Assembly (NCBI GenBank): GCA_041739525.1
Contig: JBGSNQ010000015.1
Coordinates: 29,342 to 93,341, forward strand
Length of the DNA: 64,000 nt
Direction of reading: 5' to 3'
Source: DATJGR01 sp041739525
GTDB taxonomy: Bacteria; Pseudomonadota; Gammaproteobacteria; Pseudomonadales; Azotimanducaceae
Part shown: positions 1-8,798 of the stretch, one piece after another
How positions within the stretch are numbered: position 1 is the stretch's first letter
How the letters are laid out: every line of letters starts with the position of its first letter
Notes under the pieces: model-generated
The model's input: only the letters and a program-made list of their open reading frames with translations
What the model was told of the DNA's origin: nothing
Databases searched by the model: none
Program-made: the position numbers and the translations under genes

Positions 1-1
1 A

Positions 2-64
2 TTGCTGCAGTCCATGGCCGAGGTGAGCGGTCTGCCGCCTTCGCGCAGTCCGATACCCGACTAG
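2..64 (+). CDS. C-terminal tail of an unidentified protein (5' truncated by window edge)
   Basis: Frame 2 is open from the left edge and encodes 20 residues ending in SRSPIPD before a TAG stop. Its codons (CTG, GAG, GTG, CCG, CGC) look like the coding DNA of the window. It would converge on ppx with a 15-bp gap. The fragment is too short to assign a family, and it could be chance open frame. Confidence 0.25.
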   Translation: MLQSMAEVSGLPPSRSPIPD

Positions 65-79
65 CTCTGCGAGGGCGTG

Positions 80-1597
80 CTAGCCGATGACTTCGAGGCG
101 CAACGGCACTGCCTCGAGAAGATCCGATTCCTGTTCGAGATCGAGGCGCGTCAGCGGATGCGCGTTCAGCCATTCCGGTGCAATCGACATCTTCAGGCGA
201 TAGTCGTCGGCCTGAAGCGTGATACGCGGCAGCGGTTCGCCGCTGCGATTGCGTCGCAGCACGACGGCCAAACGCAGCAGGACGGCGAGCCGCATCAACG
301 TCAAGCGTTCGTCGTCGTCGACACGATCGAATTCGACCACCGGGAATTTCCTGCGATGCGCGCGCACCAGCAGCGCAAGCCGCAGCTTGTCTGTTTGCGA
401 AAAACCCGCGAGATCCATGTACTGCAGCAGATAGTGGCCATGCTTGTGATACTGGCTGTGCGACACGTCCATGCCGATTTCGTGCAACACCGCGCCCCAG
501 CGCAACAGTCGCTCGAACTCGTCGTCGCCGAGACCCCATGCCGCCGCAACTTGTACCAGCAGCGTTTGCGCGGCTTCGGCAACTTTCTGCGCGTGCGGCT
601 CGTCGACGTGATAGCGGCGTGCAAGATCGGAAACGCTGTGCTCGCGCACGTCGTCGTGACGCACGCGCCCGATCAGTTCCTGTAGCAGGCCTTCGCGCAG
701 CGCACCGCTCGAAACCGTCAGCCGTTGAATGCCGAGACCCTCGAAGACGCCGCGCAGAATCGCCACGCCTCCGGGAAACACCGGCGCGCGCTCGTTCGGG
801 AGATTCACCAAGGAAACCTGATCGATGCGCTTCGCGCCGATCAGCGCCTTAGTAATGTCGGTGAGCGCCGCGGGCGTCAGTCCATCGATCATGCCGCGTT
901 GCATGGCAACGTCGTTGATCGCGGTGATGGTGCCGGACGTACCTATCACCGTGTCCCATCCACGCCGGCGGTACAGCGCTTCGACCGGCTCCAGTTCCTG
1001 CCGGGCAGCCAGTTCCGCCGCACTGAAGCGGCCGGCTTTGAGTTCGCCGTCGGCGAAGAAGCGCTCCGACATCGACACGCAGCCCATGTAGAGGCTGTCC
1101 ATCAGTTCCGGCTCGTAACCGCGGCCGAGAATCAACTCGGTGCTGCCGCCGCCGATGTCGATGACGAGGCGGCGATCGGCGGCCGGCCCCATCGCGTAGC
1201 AAACGCCTTTGTAGATCAAGCGCGCTTCTTCGCGCCCGGAGATGATCTCGATCGGATGGCCGATCGCCGCTTCCGCACGAGAAATGAACTCCCAGCCGTT
1301 GCGCGCCTTTCGCAACGTGTTGGTGCCGACCACGCGGACCGCGTCGGACTTCAGATGACGCAAACGCTGGCCGAAGCGCGACAGACAGTCGATGCCGCGA
1401 TCCATCGCCTGGCGCGACAACGTGTCGTTCGCATCGAGACCCGCGGCGAGTCGAACCATCTCCTTCAGCCGGTCTACAACATGAATGCGGCCGTTGTGTT
1501 GCTGCGCGACGATGAGATGGAAGCTGTTCGATCCGAGATCGAGAGCGGCGAGCTGAGTATCGGGTTCCGGAGAGGCGGTGGTGAGAGGTTCTGCCAT
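80..1597 (-). CDS. ppx: Ppx/GppA family exopolyphosphatase
   Basis: Predicted to release orthophosphate from the ends of inorganic polyphosphate, or to hydrolyse pppGpp if it acts as a GppA. About 505 aa, the usual Ppx length. ASKHA-fold motifs are visible: ALDLGSNSFHLIVA near residues 18-31, VGTNTLRKA, the catalytic-loop sequence GREEARLIYKG, and the second phosphate loop VIDIGGGSTELILG. The C-terminal third is helical with an HD-like segment (LHEIGMDVSH...HGHYLL) as in long Ppx proteins. I chose the ATG at 1597 (MAEPL) because it has GGCGGG upstream and the 19 residues before it look non-conserved. Ppx and GppA cannot be separated from sequence alone. No ppk is visible beside it. Confidence 0.9.
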   Translation of the reverse strand: MAEPLTTASPEPDTQLAALDLGSNSFHLIVAQQHNGRIHVVDRLKEMVRLAAGLDANDTLSRQAMDRGIDCLSRFGQRLRHLKSDAVRVVGTNTLRKARNGWEFISRAEAAIGHPIEIISGREEARLIYKGVCYAMGPAADRRLVIDIGGGSTELILGRGYEPELMDSLYMGCVSMSERFFADGELKAGRFSAAELAARQELEPVEALYRRRGWDTVIGTSGTITAINDVAMQRGMIDGLTPAALTDITKALIGAKRIDQVSLVNLPNERAPVFPGGVAILRGVFEGLGIQRLTVSSGALREGLLQELIGRVRHDDVREHSVSDLARRYHVDEPHAQKVAEAAQTLLVQVAAAWGLGDDEFERLLRWGAVLHEIGMDVSHSQYHKHGHYLLQYMDLAGFSQTDKLRLALLVRAHRRKFPVVEFDRVDDDERLTLMRLAVLLRLAVVLRRNRSGEPLPRITLQADDYRLKMSIAPEWLNAHPLTRLDLEQESDLLEAVPLRLEVIG

Positions 1598-1700
1598 GCT
1601 TGCCCGCCGGGGAAAGCGCAATTGTAACGACTCGGCGCGGACAGGGAAGCGCACACGACTACTTCCGTGTCACCAGCACGACGCGATTACAACTGCGTGA

Positions 1701-3584
1701 CTACAGCGCGAGATCCGGTGGCAGAGGGCAGTCGAGCGTCGCTGCAATGCCGATGAGCAACGCGCGCTCCGACGAGATGGCACCATCGGTGAGCGCACAC
1801 GCGGCGCAACCTTTGATCAGGCGCGGCTTCGCCAGCGGATGCAGCGCGCGCAAATCGCGCAACGCCTCGTTGAGGCGGGTGAAGTTCGGATCGCTCGCGA
1901 CGAACTGCAAGTCGAGTTCAATTGCAGCGGCGCCGGCGTCGAATGCGCGTCGTTGCGCATCGTCATCGTGACCACCAGCGCGTGCGATCGCAGACAGCGT
2001 TTGTGCAACCTGGTCGCGCACTGCATCGAGATCGCGGTGCCGAACGGCCACCGAAGGCGGTCCTTCGAAGTGGGACTTCAAACCCTTCAGCAACACACGA
2101 TGCATGACCCACTCGAACAGATCGATACGCCGATCGGCGCGAATCAGCGCCACAACGTCGGCCACGAAGCGGTCGTATTGCGGGCGCGACATCGTCAACA
2201 ACGCCGGCACCGACATCGACACCAGCGTCAACCGCTGCAGGTCATCGAGCGCGCCGACAACCGCTTCGATCTGCGGCAGATGCGCGACTACCTGCGGCTC
2301 CAGCACATTGGTGAGTGCGGCGCGCGCAGTGCGATCGTCGGGCAACAACAGCACGCAGATGAGCGCGCGGGCGGACCACGGATCGTGCGACGCATCGACA
2401 CAGCGCGCGGGTAGACCGGCGATCATCGTCTGCGCCTGCGCCAGGCTCGCCGCGCTCGGGTTGCCCACGGCATCGACGACGGCTTCGTGCGCACTGAGTG
2501 ATGAACCGCCGGAGAGCCCCGTCAGACCGGAAGCACCCTCGGGGACGTCTGCAGCTTCGCTCACGAGGGCGCCTTGGAGAAACCTCCCGTCCCAGCGAGG
2601 TTCGATCGCGCGTATTCGTTGCGGCAGCGGTGGGTGGGTTGCCATCAGACCGTTCATGAACAGCGTGACGGCCTGGCCGAAGAACATATGGCTCACGTCA
2701 TTGGCGCGCGTGTTCGTCAGATGCGAGCCGCTCACGGACCCGCCGATCTTCTTCAGCGCATTGGCGATCCCATGCGGATTGCGCGTGAACTGCACCGACG
2801 CAGCGTCTGCTAGGAATTCGCGCTGCCGGCTCACGGCCGCCTTGATCAGGTTGCCGCAGAACGTGCCGGCATAACCGATCACGAGCAGGCCGACGCCGAG
2901 CACGATCAACGGCATTGCGTTGGAGTTGCGACGGCCGCTTGTGTGGGCGCCGCCGCGCAGCAGCAGGCGGCCGACGATGCCGAGGAACAGAATGCCGTTC
3001 AGCAGCGCGATCAGCCGCAGATTGAGCCGTGAGTCGCCATTCAGAAGATGACTGAACTCATGGCCGATGACGCCCTGCAACTCCTCGCGATTGAGATGAT
3101 CGAGCGTGCCCGAGGTGACGCACACCACGGCGTCGTCGGTGCCGAACCCCGCGGCAAACGCATTGATGCCCTCTTCGTCGACGCGATACACGGCCGGTAC
3201 GCGGATGCCCGACGCGATGGCCATTTCCTCGACTACGTTGAGAAGGCGCCGTTCCGAAAGAATCTGCGACGCCGGGTCGATCTGTCGAGCGCCCAACATT
3301 TCCACAACGGCGCGCCCGCCCGATCGGAGCGCGAAGTACTTGTAGAGGCTCGCGCCGGCGATGCAGATCAGCACTGCGAACGAAATGAGCCACCACGTTT
3401 CGGCCGACTGATCGCGCATCGTCTGGCCGACGCCGCGAGCGAGCCCGGTGGTCGTGGAGAACGAAACCGCTATGGCCACGAGCACGTTCGTTGCAAAGAT
3501 CAACCCGACGATGGCAAGCACGAACAGCGTGACGAGCTGCCACGTCTTGCGGCGGGCGCGATCCTGCGCGGCGAAGAAATCCAT
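1701..3584 (-). CDS. M48-family membrane zinc metalloprotease (HtpX-like) with extended C-terminus
   Basis: 627-aa integral membrane protease. Hydrophobic segments lie near residues 16-40 and 62-80, with two more after the catalytic motif (about 185-210 and 222-245). HEFSH at 175-179 is the HEXXH zinc site, and E256 in SRQREFLADAAS fits the third ligand. The N-terminal two-thirds is a typical M48 domain for membrane-protein quality control. The C-terminal 270 or so residues are soluble, helical and unassigned. The gene follows lemA by 17 bp, and LemA-M48 pairs recur in many bacteria, so co-transcription is likely. HtpX itself is about 290 aa, so this is the longer LemA-associated type. Confidence 0.9.
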   Translation of the reverse strand: MDFFAAQDRARRKTWQLVTLFVLAIVGLIFATNVLVAIAVSFSTTTGLARGVGQTMRDQSAETWWLISFAVLICIAGASLYKYFALRSGGRAVVEMLGARQIDPASQILSERRLLNVVEEMAIASGIRVPAVYRVDEEGINAFAAGFGTDDAVVCVTSGTLDHLNREELQGVIGHEFSHLLNGDSRLNLRLIALLNGILFLGIVGRLLLRGGAHTSGRRNSNAMPLIVLGVGLLVIGYAGTFCGNLIKAAVSRQREFLADAASVQFTRNPHGIANALKKIGGSVSGSHLTNTRANDVSHMFFGQAVTLFMNGLMATHPPLPQRIRAIEPRWDGRFLQGALVSEAADVPEGASGLTGLSGGSSLSAHEAVVDAVGNPSAASLAQAQTMIAGLPARCVDASHDPWSARALICVLLLPDDRTARAALTNVLEPQVVAHLPQIEAVVGALDDLQRLTLVSMSVPALLTMSRPQYDRFVADVVALIRADRRIDLFEWVMHRVLLKGLKSHFEGPPSVAVRHRDLDAVRDQVAQTLSAIARAGGHDDDAQRRAFDAGAAAIELDLQFVASDPNFTRLNEALRDLRALHPLAKPRLIKGCAACALTDGAISSERALLIGIAATLDCPLPPDLAL

Positions 3585-3601
3585 CGCGGCTCGTCAGTTG
3601 G

Positions 3602-4198
3602 TCAGAATTTGACCTTCGGCGCTTCCTGAATTGCCGCGCGATCAGCGAACTCGAGCAGCGATGCGTCGACGCTGTGCCCGAACGTTGCAGCGAGCAGCAC
3701 CGGCGGGAACGTCTGTTTGTACGTGTTGTACTCGGTGACCTGGTCGTTGTACGCCTGGCGCGCGAACGACACGCGGTTCTCCGTGCTCGTCAGCTCTTCG
3801 GAGAGCTGCATCATGTTCTGGTTCGCTTTCAGATCGGGATACGCCTCCATCACGACGTTCAGTCTCCCGAGCGCGCCGCCGAGCGCGCCCTCGGCGCTGC
3901 CGAGTTGCTCCATGGCGCGCGCATTACCGGGATCTTTTGCTGCCGCCGACAACCCCGCAACCGCCTGGTTGCGTGCCGCGATGACGGCTTCGAGTGTGCC
4001 GCGTTCGTGCGCGAGGTAACCCTTGGCCGTTTCGATGAGGTTCGGTATCAGGTCGTAGCGGCGCTTCAGCTGCACCTCGATTTGCGAGAACGCGTTGACG
4101 TAACGGTTCTTCAGCGTAACGAGTTTGTTGTAGATCGCTATTACCCAGACGACGAGTACGACGATGATGCCGAGGAACACCAATGTCCCGAATCCCAT
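3602..4198 (-). CDS. lemA: LemA family protein
   Basis: About 198 aa with one N-terminal membrane helix (GTLVFLGIIVVLVVWVIAIY), then a long alpha-helical domain. The LemA hallmark is clear: NRYVNAFSQIEVQLKRRYDLIPNL followed by ETAKGYLAHE. The start is ambiguous. The upstream ATG at 4210 gives MELRMGFG, but the second ATG at 4198 has GGAG six bases ahead and is preferred. It is the first gene of the LemA-M48 pair and is transcribed away from the kinase-lipoprotein unit. Exact function is unknown for the family, but conserved linkage to M48 proteases suggests a shared envelope role. Confidence 0.92.
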   Translation of the reverse strand: MGFGTLVFLGIIVVLVVWVIAIYNKLVTLKNRYVNAFSQIEVQLKRRYDLIPNLIETAKGYLAHERGTLEAVIAARNQAVAGLSAAAKDPGNARAMEQLGSAEGALGGALGRLNVVMEAYPDLKANQNMMQLSEELTSTENRVSFARQAYNDQVTEYNTYKQTFPPVLLAATFGHSVDASLLEFADRAAIQEAPKVKF

Positions 4199-4281
4199 GC
4201 GCAACTCCATTCGCTTTGACCGGCGTAGCTTAGTGGATGGTGTCGCAATCCGCTCTAGCTGTGGGAGAATCGCCCCTCAGT

Positions 4282-4301
4282 GCGAAGTATCGAGACTTCG
4301 C
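4282..4301. repeat. Short inverted repeat in the lemA / lipoprotein divergent intergenic region
   Basis: GCGAAGT (4282-4288) and ACTTCGC (4295-4301) form a perfect 7-bp inverted repeat with a 6-bp spacer. It lies 44 bp before the first lipoprotein start, between two divergent units. It could be an operator or a leader hairpin. No matching regulator is identified. Confidence 0.4.
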
Positions 4302-4344
4302 GACTATCTGGTTTCAGTTTGCCAATCGTCAGCGGAGAAGGCCG

Positions 4345-4845
4345 ATGCTCGTCAGAGCCCTGACCGTGGGTGTCTGTGGAGTGATCTTGGTCGCCTGCGT
4401 CTCCGCGCCCAAATTGCCGGAATCGACGGCGCCATCACCCACACCTGTAGCGGCTCCCATCGTTGCACCGCAACCTGCAGCACCGAGCGCGCTCTCGTAC
4501 GGGACTGTGACCTCCGCTGTGCGGAAGGGTGAAACGACTCAACTCGATCTGGTGCAGTTGTTCGGCTCGCCGAATATTTCGACTTACGACTCCGCGGGAA
4601 TCGAAACCTGGGTCTATGAGCGAACCGTCTCACAGACCGATGTGCAGTCGAACAGCAAGGCCGTCCAGGGCGCTGCAAATCTCGGGTTGTTCTTCAATTT
4701 CGGCAGTGTGGCAGGCGGCGCTTCCGGCAGTCAGTCCACTCAGACCGCGAGCACGGTGACCTCGGTCCGCTCGATCACCGTGATCGTCAAGTTCAACGAT
4801 CAGAAGATCGTCTCGGATTACTCCGTCCGCGCGAGCTACTTCTGA
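4345..4845 (+). CDS. SmpA/OmlA-like lipoprotein, first gene of kinase unit
   Basis: 166-aa predicted lipoprotein. The ATG at 4345 is preferred over the longer frame from 4237 because AGCGGAGAAG precedes it and it yields a clean signal peptide with lipobox LVAC (Cys18). A Pro/Ala linker (about 22-50) is followed by a domain resembling SmpA/OmlA/BamE-type proteins: GETTQLDLVQLFGSPN, WVYER, then a C-terminal strand pair ending in RASYF. The same pattern closes the kinase at 6244-8436 (GVTTQRDLLGLFGGPN, WVYER, KANYF), so the two are paralogous domains within one unit. The stop overlaps the next start (TGATG). Cell location is inferred as outer or inner membrane, periplasmic side. Confidence 0.8.
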   Translation: MLVRALTVGVCGVILVACVSAPKLPESTAPSPTPVAAPIVAPQPAAPSALSYGTVTSAVRKGETTQLDLVQLFGSPNISTYDSAGIETWVYERTVSQTDVQSNSKAVQGAANLGLFFNFGSVAGGASGSQSTQTASTVTSVRSITVIVKFNDQKIVSDYSVRASYF

Positions 4846-5507
4846 TGAATCGTTTCGGGACGAGATCTGCGTTGCTACTGATCGTGCTAACGGCTTCGGT
4901 TGTCGGCTGTCGTGGGTACGGCGGCGGTCAGGATCTCGGCGAGCTGATGCGCCAGCAAATGGCGCAGGTGACCGCCGCACAGGAGGAGCAGCTAGCGCGT
5001 AGTCGCCTCGAGCAGGAAATGTCTTCGAATCCCGATCTGGCGGCGTGGCATGAGCAACGTGAGAAACTCGCGCTCGCGCTGGGCGATCGCCAGTTCGACC
5101 AGGGCTTCGATTCGGTATTCGACGGTATGACGGTTGCGCTTGCGACACTTGGCTGCCGCGTGCAGAACATGGAGAGGGCGTCCGGCTACATCACGACGTC
5201 GATTCCGGAGCTGCCACCCGCCCAGCTCGCGGCGTTGAACAGAGAATCGGCGCGCGCGTACGCGGTAGCCAAAGGCTACCCGGCCTCGATCGTAGATGAC
5301 GACGAGGACGGAAGCATCGGTATGAACTCCATGTACATCCGGATGGTCTCCGGTCTGACCCTTTCAATGGTCAAGCAAGGGCCACAGATGACGAAAGTGA
5401 AGTTGCGCTTCGACAACGTCTACTATCCGAACCAGGTCGAGGAGTACTACAAGATCGTTTGGGCGGCCGTCGATAAGCAGATGTTCCTCGATAGAGGACT
5501 CGACTGA
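4845..5507 (+). CDS. Lipoprotein of unknown family, tandem paralogue A
   Basis: 220 aa. Signal peptide with lipobox SVVGC, then a Gly-rich GYGGG. A charged helical stretch includes NPDLAAWHEQREKLALALGDRQFDQGFDSVF, and the core has GCRVQNMERASGYITTSIPELPP. The C-terminus contains LTLSMVKQG, TKVKLRFDNVYYP and EEYYKIVWAAVDKQMFLD. The protein encoded by 5515-6180 has the same architecture and many identical blocks, so this is a tandem duplication. The start codon overlaps the preceding stop by one base, implying translational coupling. I do not recognise the family. The pattern of a small amphipathic lipoprotein compared across two copies suggests periplasmic sensing or partner roles for the downstream kinase, which is inference. 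Confidence 0.75.
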   Translation: MNRFGTRSALLLIVLTASVVGCRGYGGGQDLGELMRQQMAQVTAAQEEQLARSRLEQEMSSNPDLAAWHEQREKLALALGDRQFDQGFDSVFDGMTVALATLGCRVQNMERASGYITTSIPELPPAQLAALNRESARAYAVAKGYPASIVDDDEDGSIGMNSMYIRMVSGLTLSMVKQGPQMTKVKLRFDNVYYPNQVEEYYKIVWAAVDKQMFLDRGLD

Positions 5508-5514
5508 AGAGCGG

Positions 5515-6180
5515 ATGAAGTTTGCCGTGCTGATTTGGGTTGCTGCCTGCGTCAACGTCGGTTGTGGCGTCTACGGTTATGGCGGCGGTGCTGCGGCCGA
5601 TGTGGCGCGACAGCAGCAAGCCTTGCTCGGCCAGATGCCCGATGCCGACACGATGATGGCAAAGCAGCAGCTGATGCAGGACATGATGGCCAATCCGGAT
5701 CTGCCGGCGTGGCACGATCAGCGGGAGAAGATGTCGTTCGCCCTCGGCGATCGCCAGTTCGACAGGGGATTCGACGCCGTATTCGATGCGATGACCGTCG
5801 CACTTGCCGGTCTCGGTTGTCGTGTGCAGAACATGGAGCGCGTGTCGGGCTACCTCACGTCGTCGATTCCCGAACTGCCACCCGCCCAACTCGAAAGCCT
5901 GAACATGGATGCGAATCGGCAGTACGCGGTTGCTAAGGGTTATCCGGCGTCCATCGTCGAGAAAAGCAACTCGCCCTACGACTTCAGCGTAGACATCGGC
6001 GCGACGATGAACCGGCAGATGGCGGGCCTGACGCTTTCGATGGTCAAACAAGGACCGGCGATGACCAAAGTGAAACTGCGTTTCGACAAGGTCTACTACC
6101 CTGCCCTGATCGAGGAGTACTACAAAATCGTTTGGGCGGCAGTCGACAAACAGATGTTCCTCGATAGCGGGCTCGACTGA
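5515..6180 (+). CDS. Lipoprotein of unknown family, tandem paralogue B
   Basis: 221 aa, paralogue of the gene just upstream (7-bp gap). It has a signal peptide with a Cys at VNVGC followed by YGYGGG, the block NPDLPAWHDQREKMSFALGDRQFDRGFDAVFDAM, GCRVQNMERVSGYL, and an almost identical C-terminus ending MFLDSGLD. The most divergent parts are the segment after the lipobox and residues around YPASIV, where copy A has an acidic DDDEDG run and copy B has EKSNSPYDF. The retained frame and divergence pattern suggest two functional proteins rather than a decaying copy. Function unknown. It likely acts at the membrane with its neighbours. Confidence 0.75.
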   Translation: MKFAVLIWVAACVNVGCGVYGYGGGAAADVARQQQALLGQMPDADTMMAKQQLMQDMMANPDLPAWHDQREKMSFALGDRQFDRGFDAVFDAMTVALAGLGCRVQNMERVSGYLTSSIPELPPAQLESLNMDANRQYAVAKGYPASIVEKSNSPYDFSVDIGATMNRQMAGLTLSMVKQGPAMTKVKLRFDKVYYPALIEEYYKIVWAAVDKQMFLDSGLD

Positions 6181-6243
6181 TCGTGGGTGCCGATCGGGGT
6201 CGTGTGCCTTTCGGGAGCATCGGCACCCGACAACGGAACTGTG

Positions 6244-8436
6244 ATGGCTGACCTCGTCGGCGAATCGTTGGGTCCGTACATGATCACCGAGCGAATTGGT
6301 CGCGGTGGCATGGCCGACGTGTACAAGGCGTTCCACACCAGCTTGTCGGTCTATCGCGCAGTCAAGGTGATTCGTTCCGAGTTCGTGACCTCCGACGACT
6401 TCCGCACCCGCTTTCAGAAGGAAGCCCGTTCAGTGGCGCAGTTGCGCCATCCCAACATCGTCCAGGTGCATGACTTCGGCAGTCACGGCGACGCGTTCTT
6501 CATGGTGATGGAGTACATCGAAGGCAGGGACCTGAAGAAGCTGCTGCGAGCCGAAGGACGAATCGATCCGGTTCGACGCGCCGTCGAACTGGTGCTCCAG
6601 ATCGCCGCAGCGTTGGAGTACGCGCACGGACGGGGACTGATTCACCGCGACATCAAACCCGAAAACGTCATGATCGATGCAGAAGGGCGCCCGGTCCTGA
6701 CGGACTTCGGTATTGCAAAGCTCATCACTGGCAGTAGCAACCTCACGCAAACGGGCGCGGGCATCGGCACGCCCGCATACATGTCGCCAGAGCAGGCGCA
6801 GGGCCTCTCCGACGTTGGCCCCGAGGCAGACATCTACGCGCTTAGCGTGGTGTTGTTCGAACTGTTGACGGGGCGCGTGCCGTTTGAAGCCGATACACCC
6901 GTGGCCGTGATCCTGAAGTCGATTCGCGATCCGCTGCCGATGCCACGCAGCTTGCGGCCCGAAATGAGCGAGGCGCTGCAGGCAGTCATTATCAAAGGGA
7001 CGGCAAAATCGCCCGAGGATCGCTATTCGACCGTATCGCAACTACGCCACGCGCTCGAACGCACTCTCGAGGAGGGAGCACCAAAAGACAGTTTTGCGGG
7101 CGCTACCGTGGTTCCGACCGTGAGTGCATACGCTCGCGGCGAAAAGACGAGTGCAACTGCTCCGAAAAGTCGCGCGCTCATTGCGAGTGCCAGTGCGGGT
7201 TTGGCGTTGGCCGCCGTTGCATACCTTTGGATGTCGCGCGAACGCGTGCACACCGAACCTTTGGTGCAGCCCTCGGCAGCAGTCGCGGCATCCGGAGTGA
7301 GCGCCGAACCGTCGAGGGTCGTTGCTGCGGCAGTTTCGCCTGCGACGATCGCCCGATTGACGTTCGATCAACCAACGATTGCGAAGACCGAGCATCCCGG
7401 TGATCGGTTCGAGTACACGTTCGATGGCGCTTCGGGTGCGACGGTCTTTTTCGCGCACGAACGCGGCAACACGACAACACGCTTCGTATTGACGGCGCCG
7501 GACGGGGGGCACGTGTTCGAAACCACGTCGAGCGACCGTCCACGCGTGCTGCCCCAAACGGGAGCATACCGACTCACGGTCGAACCGCAGGGCGACGTAC
7601 CGACGGAAATCGAATTCACGCTGTGGCGTCTGACGCAGCCGACAATCGACGGCGGGAAAATCGAGCCCAACGTACTGGTCGAGGGGCGAACCGACATCCC
7701 CGGTCAGGTTGAACAGTTTCGGATCGATGCAAAGGCCGGCCAGCAGATCACGTTTGCGCTCGATCGAGCATCCGAGGCCACGGACTTCAGGTTGATCGAC
7801 TCCAATGGCAATCAAGAGATCTTCGCTACCGATCGTGACACCGGGACCATCAAGTTGCCGCGGACCGGGACCTATCTGCTGGTAGCGGACCCACGTTTCG
7901 ACAGGCCGAGCGAATACGCCTTCACGGTTCGCTCTCCAATACGGGATCGCTTGAACGCAGAGCCGGTTGCCAACGACAAACCCGCACATGCGGTCGCGCC
8001 GATGCCGACACAATCGCCGGCGGACGTACCTGTTCTGTCGAGCCCATCCAGCGGTACGACGGCGGCGGGCGCTGCGGCACCGGGGTCATCCGGCGGCAAT
8101 TTGAATCAGGTCGTAAAGGGTGTGACGACGCAGAGAGATCTGCTCGGCCTGTTCGGCGGACCCAACCTGACGACGCGCGACGCCGAAGGTCGGGAGGTGT
8201 GGGTCTACGAGCGCTCGACTACCCAGACAGAGACGCGTAGCGCGACGAACTCGGCCTCAGGCAGGGTCGATTTCTCGGCCTTCTGGAGCGCCGGGGAAGC
8301 CGGCGCGAACGCTTCGACCGGGCAATCTGCAAGTGCGTTGAGCACGGGTTCGTCGATTCGTACCGTCACGGTCATCGTGACCTTCGCGAAGAATCGAACA
8401 GTTTTCGACTACACGATCAAAGCGAACTACTTCTGA
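6244..8436 (+). CDS. Transmembrane Hanks-type Ser/Thr protein kinase with periplasmic PPC-like repeats and SmpA-like C-terminal domain
   Basis: 730 aa from the ATG at 6244. A frame from 6187 adds 19 unlikely residues. The cytoplasmic kinase domain (about 12-285) is complete: G-loop IGRGGMADVY at 18-27, K41 in AVKVI, HRDIKPEN with D136, DFG with D154, and GTPAYMSPEQ. One membrane helix lies near 310-329, then a Pro/Ala linker. Two beta-rich repeats (about 365-460 and 470-570, each ending in an LP.TGTY/QTGAYRL-like motif) resemble bacterial pre-peptidase C-terminal domains. The last 110 residues match the lipoprotein of the first gene in the unit. The kinase is therefore predicted to sense envelope state and phosphorylate cytoplasmic targets. 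No cognate phosphatase is visible. Confidence 0.92.
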   Translation: MADLVGESLGPYMITERIGRGGMADVYKAFHTSLSVYRAVKVIRSEFVTSDDFRTRFQKEARSVAQLRHPNIVQVHDFGSHGDAFFMVMEYIEGRDLKKLLRAEGRIDPVRRAVELVLQIAAALEYAHGRGLIHRDIKPENVMIDAEGRPVLTDFGIAKLITGSSNLTQTGAGIGTPAYMSPEQAQGLSDVGPEADIYALSVVLFELLTGRVPFEADTPVAVILKSIRDPLPMPRSLRPEMSEALQAVIIKGTAKSPEDRYSTVSQLRHALERTLEEGAPKDSFAGATVVPTVSAYARGEKTSATAPKSRALIASASAGLALAAVAYLWMSRERVHTEPLVQPSAAVAASGVSAEPSRVVAAAVSPATIARLTFDQPTIAKTEHPGDRFEYTFDGASGATVFFAHERGNTTTRFVLTAPDGGHVFETTSSDRPRVLPQTGAYRLTVEPQGDVPTEIEFTLWRLTQPTIDGGKIEPNVLVEGRTDIPGQVEQFRIDAKAGQQITFALDRASEATDFRLIDSNGNQEIFATDRDTGTIKLPRTGTYLLVADPRFDRPSEYAFTVRSPIRDRLNAEPVANDKPAHAVAPMPTQSPADVPVLSSPSSGTTAAGAAAPGSSGGNLNQVVKGVTTQRDLLGLFGGPNLTTRDAEGREVWVYERSTTQTETRSATNSASGRVDFSAFWSAGEAGANASTGQSASALSTGSSIRTVTVIVTFAKNRTVFDYTIKANYF

Positions 8437-8460
8437 GGTCGAGGGCAATAGCCTCAGCGC

Positions 8461-8724
8461 TCAGCGCCAGCTCTTGCGCAGGCGCTTATAGGCCCGGTCG
8501 AGGTCCGCGACCACCTGCCGCAACGAGGCTGCCACTTCTCCGGCGGAGGCTTTCGCCTCGTTTCCGAAGGAGTCGAACCTCTCTTCGAGGTTCTCCCACT
8601 TCTTCTCCAACTCTTCCCATTCCTGCTTGACCTCGGCCTTGGCGAGGTGGAGTTGCAGATTCAATTCGTCGCGTTCCTGACGCAGGCTTTCGATGAGATC
8701 GTCGAGCTTGATCTTCTCGGCCAT
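8461..8724 (-). CDS. Small coiled-coil protein
   Basis: 87 aa from the ATG at 8724, which has AAAGGA nine bases ahead. A longer frame to 8799 adds a low-complexity Arg/Pro segment and is rejected. The protein is highly charged and helical (LDDLIESLRQERDELNLQLHLAKAEVK, then EEWEELEKKWENLEERF-like heptads), consistent with a coiled coil of about 60 residues. It has no signal or membrane segment. It converges on the kinase gene and follows the synthetase-like gene by 74 bp on the same strand. Function unknown. Confidence 0.7.
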   Translation of the reverse strand: MAEKIKLDDLIESLRQERDELNLQLHLAKAEVKQEWEELEKKWENLEERFDSFGNEAKASAGEVAASLRQVVADLDRAYKRLRKSWR

Positions 8725-8798
8725 GGTTTTTCCTTTCTGTTTGGGTTGCCAGCCATGGGGTCGGCCCGTGGCGGGGCGGTGCGGTCTTCGTCGCGACA

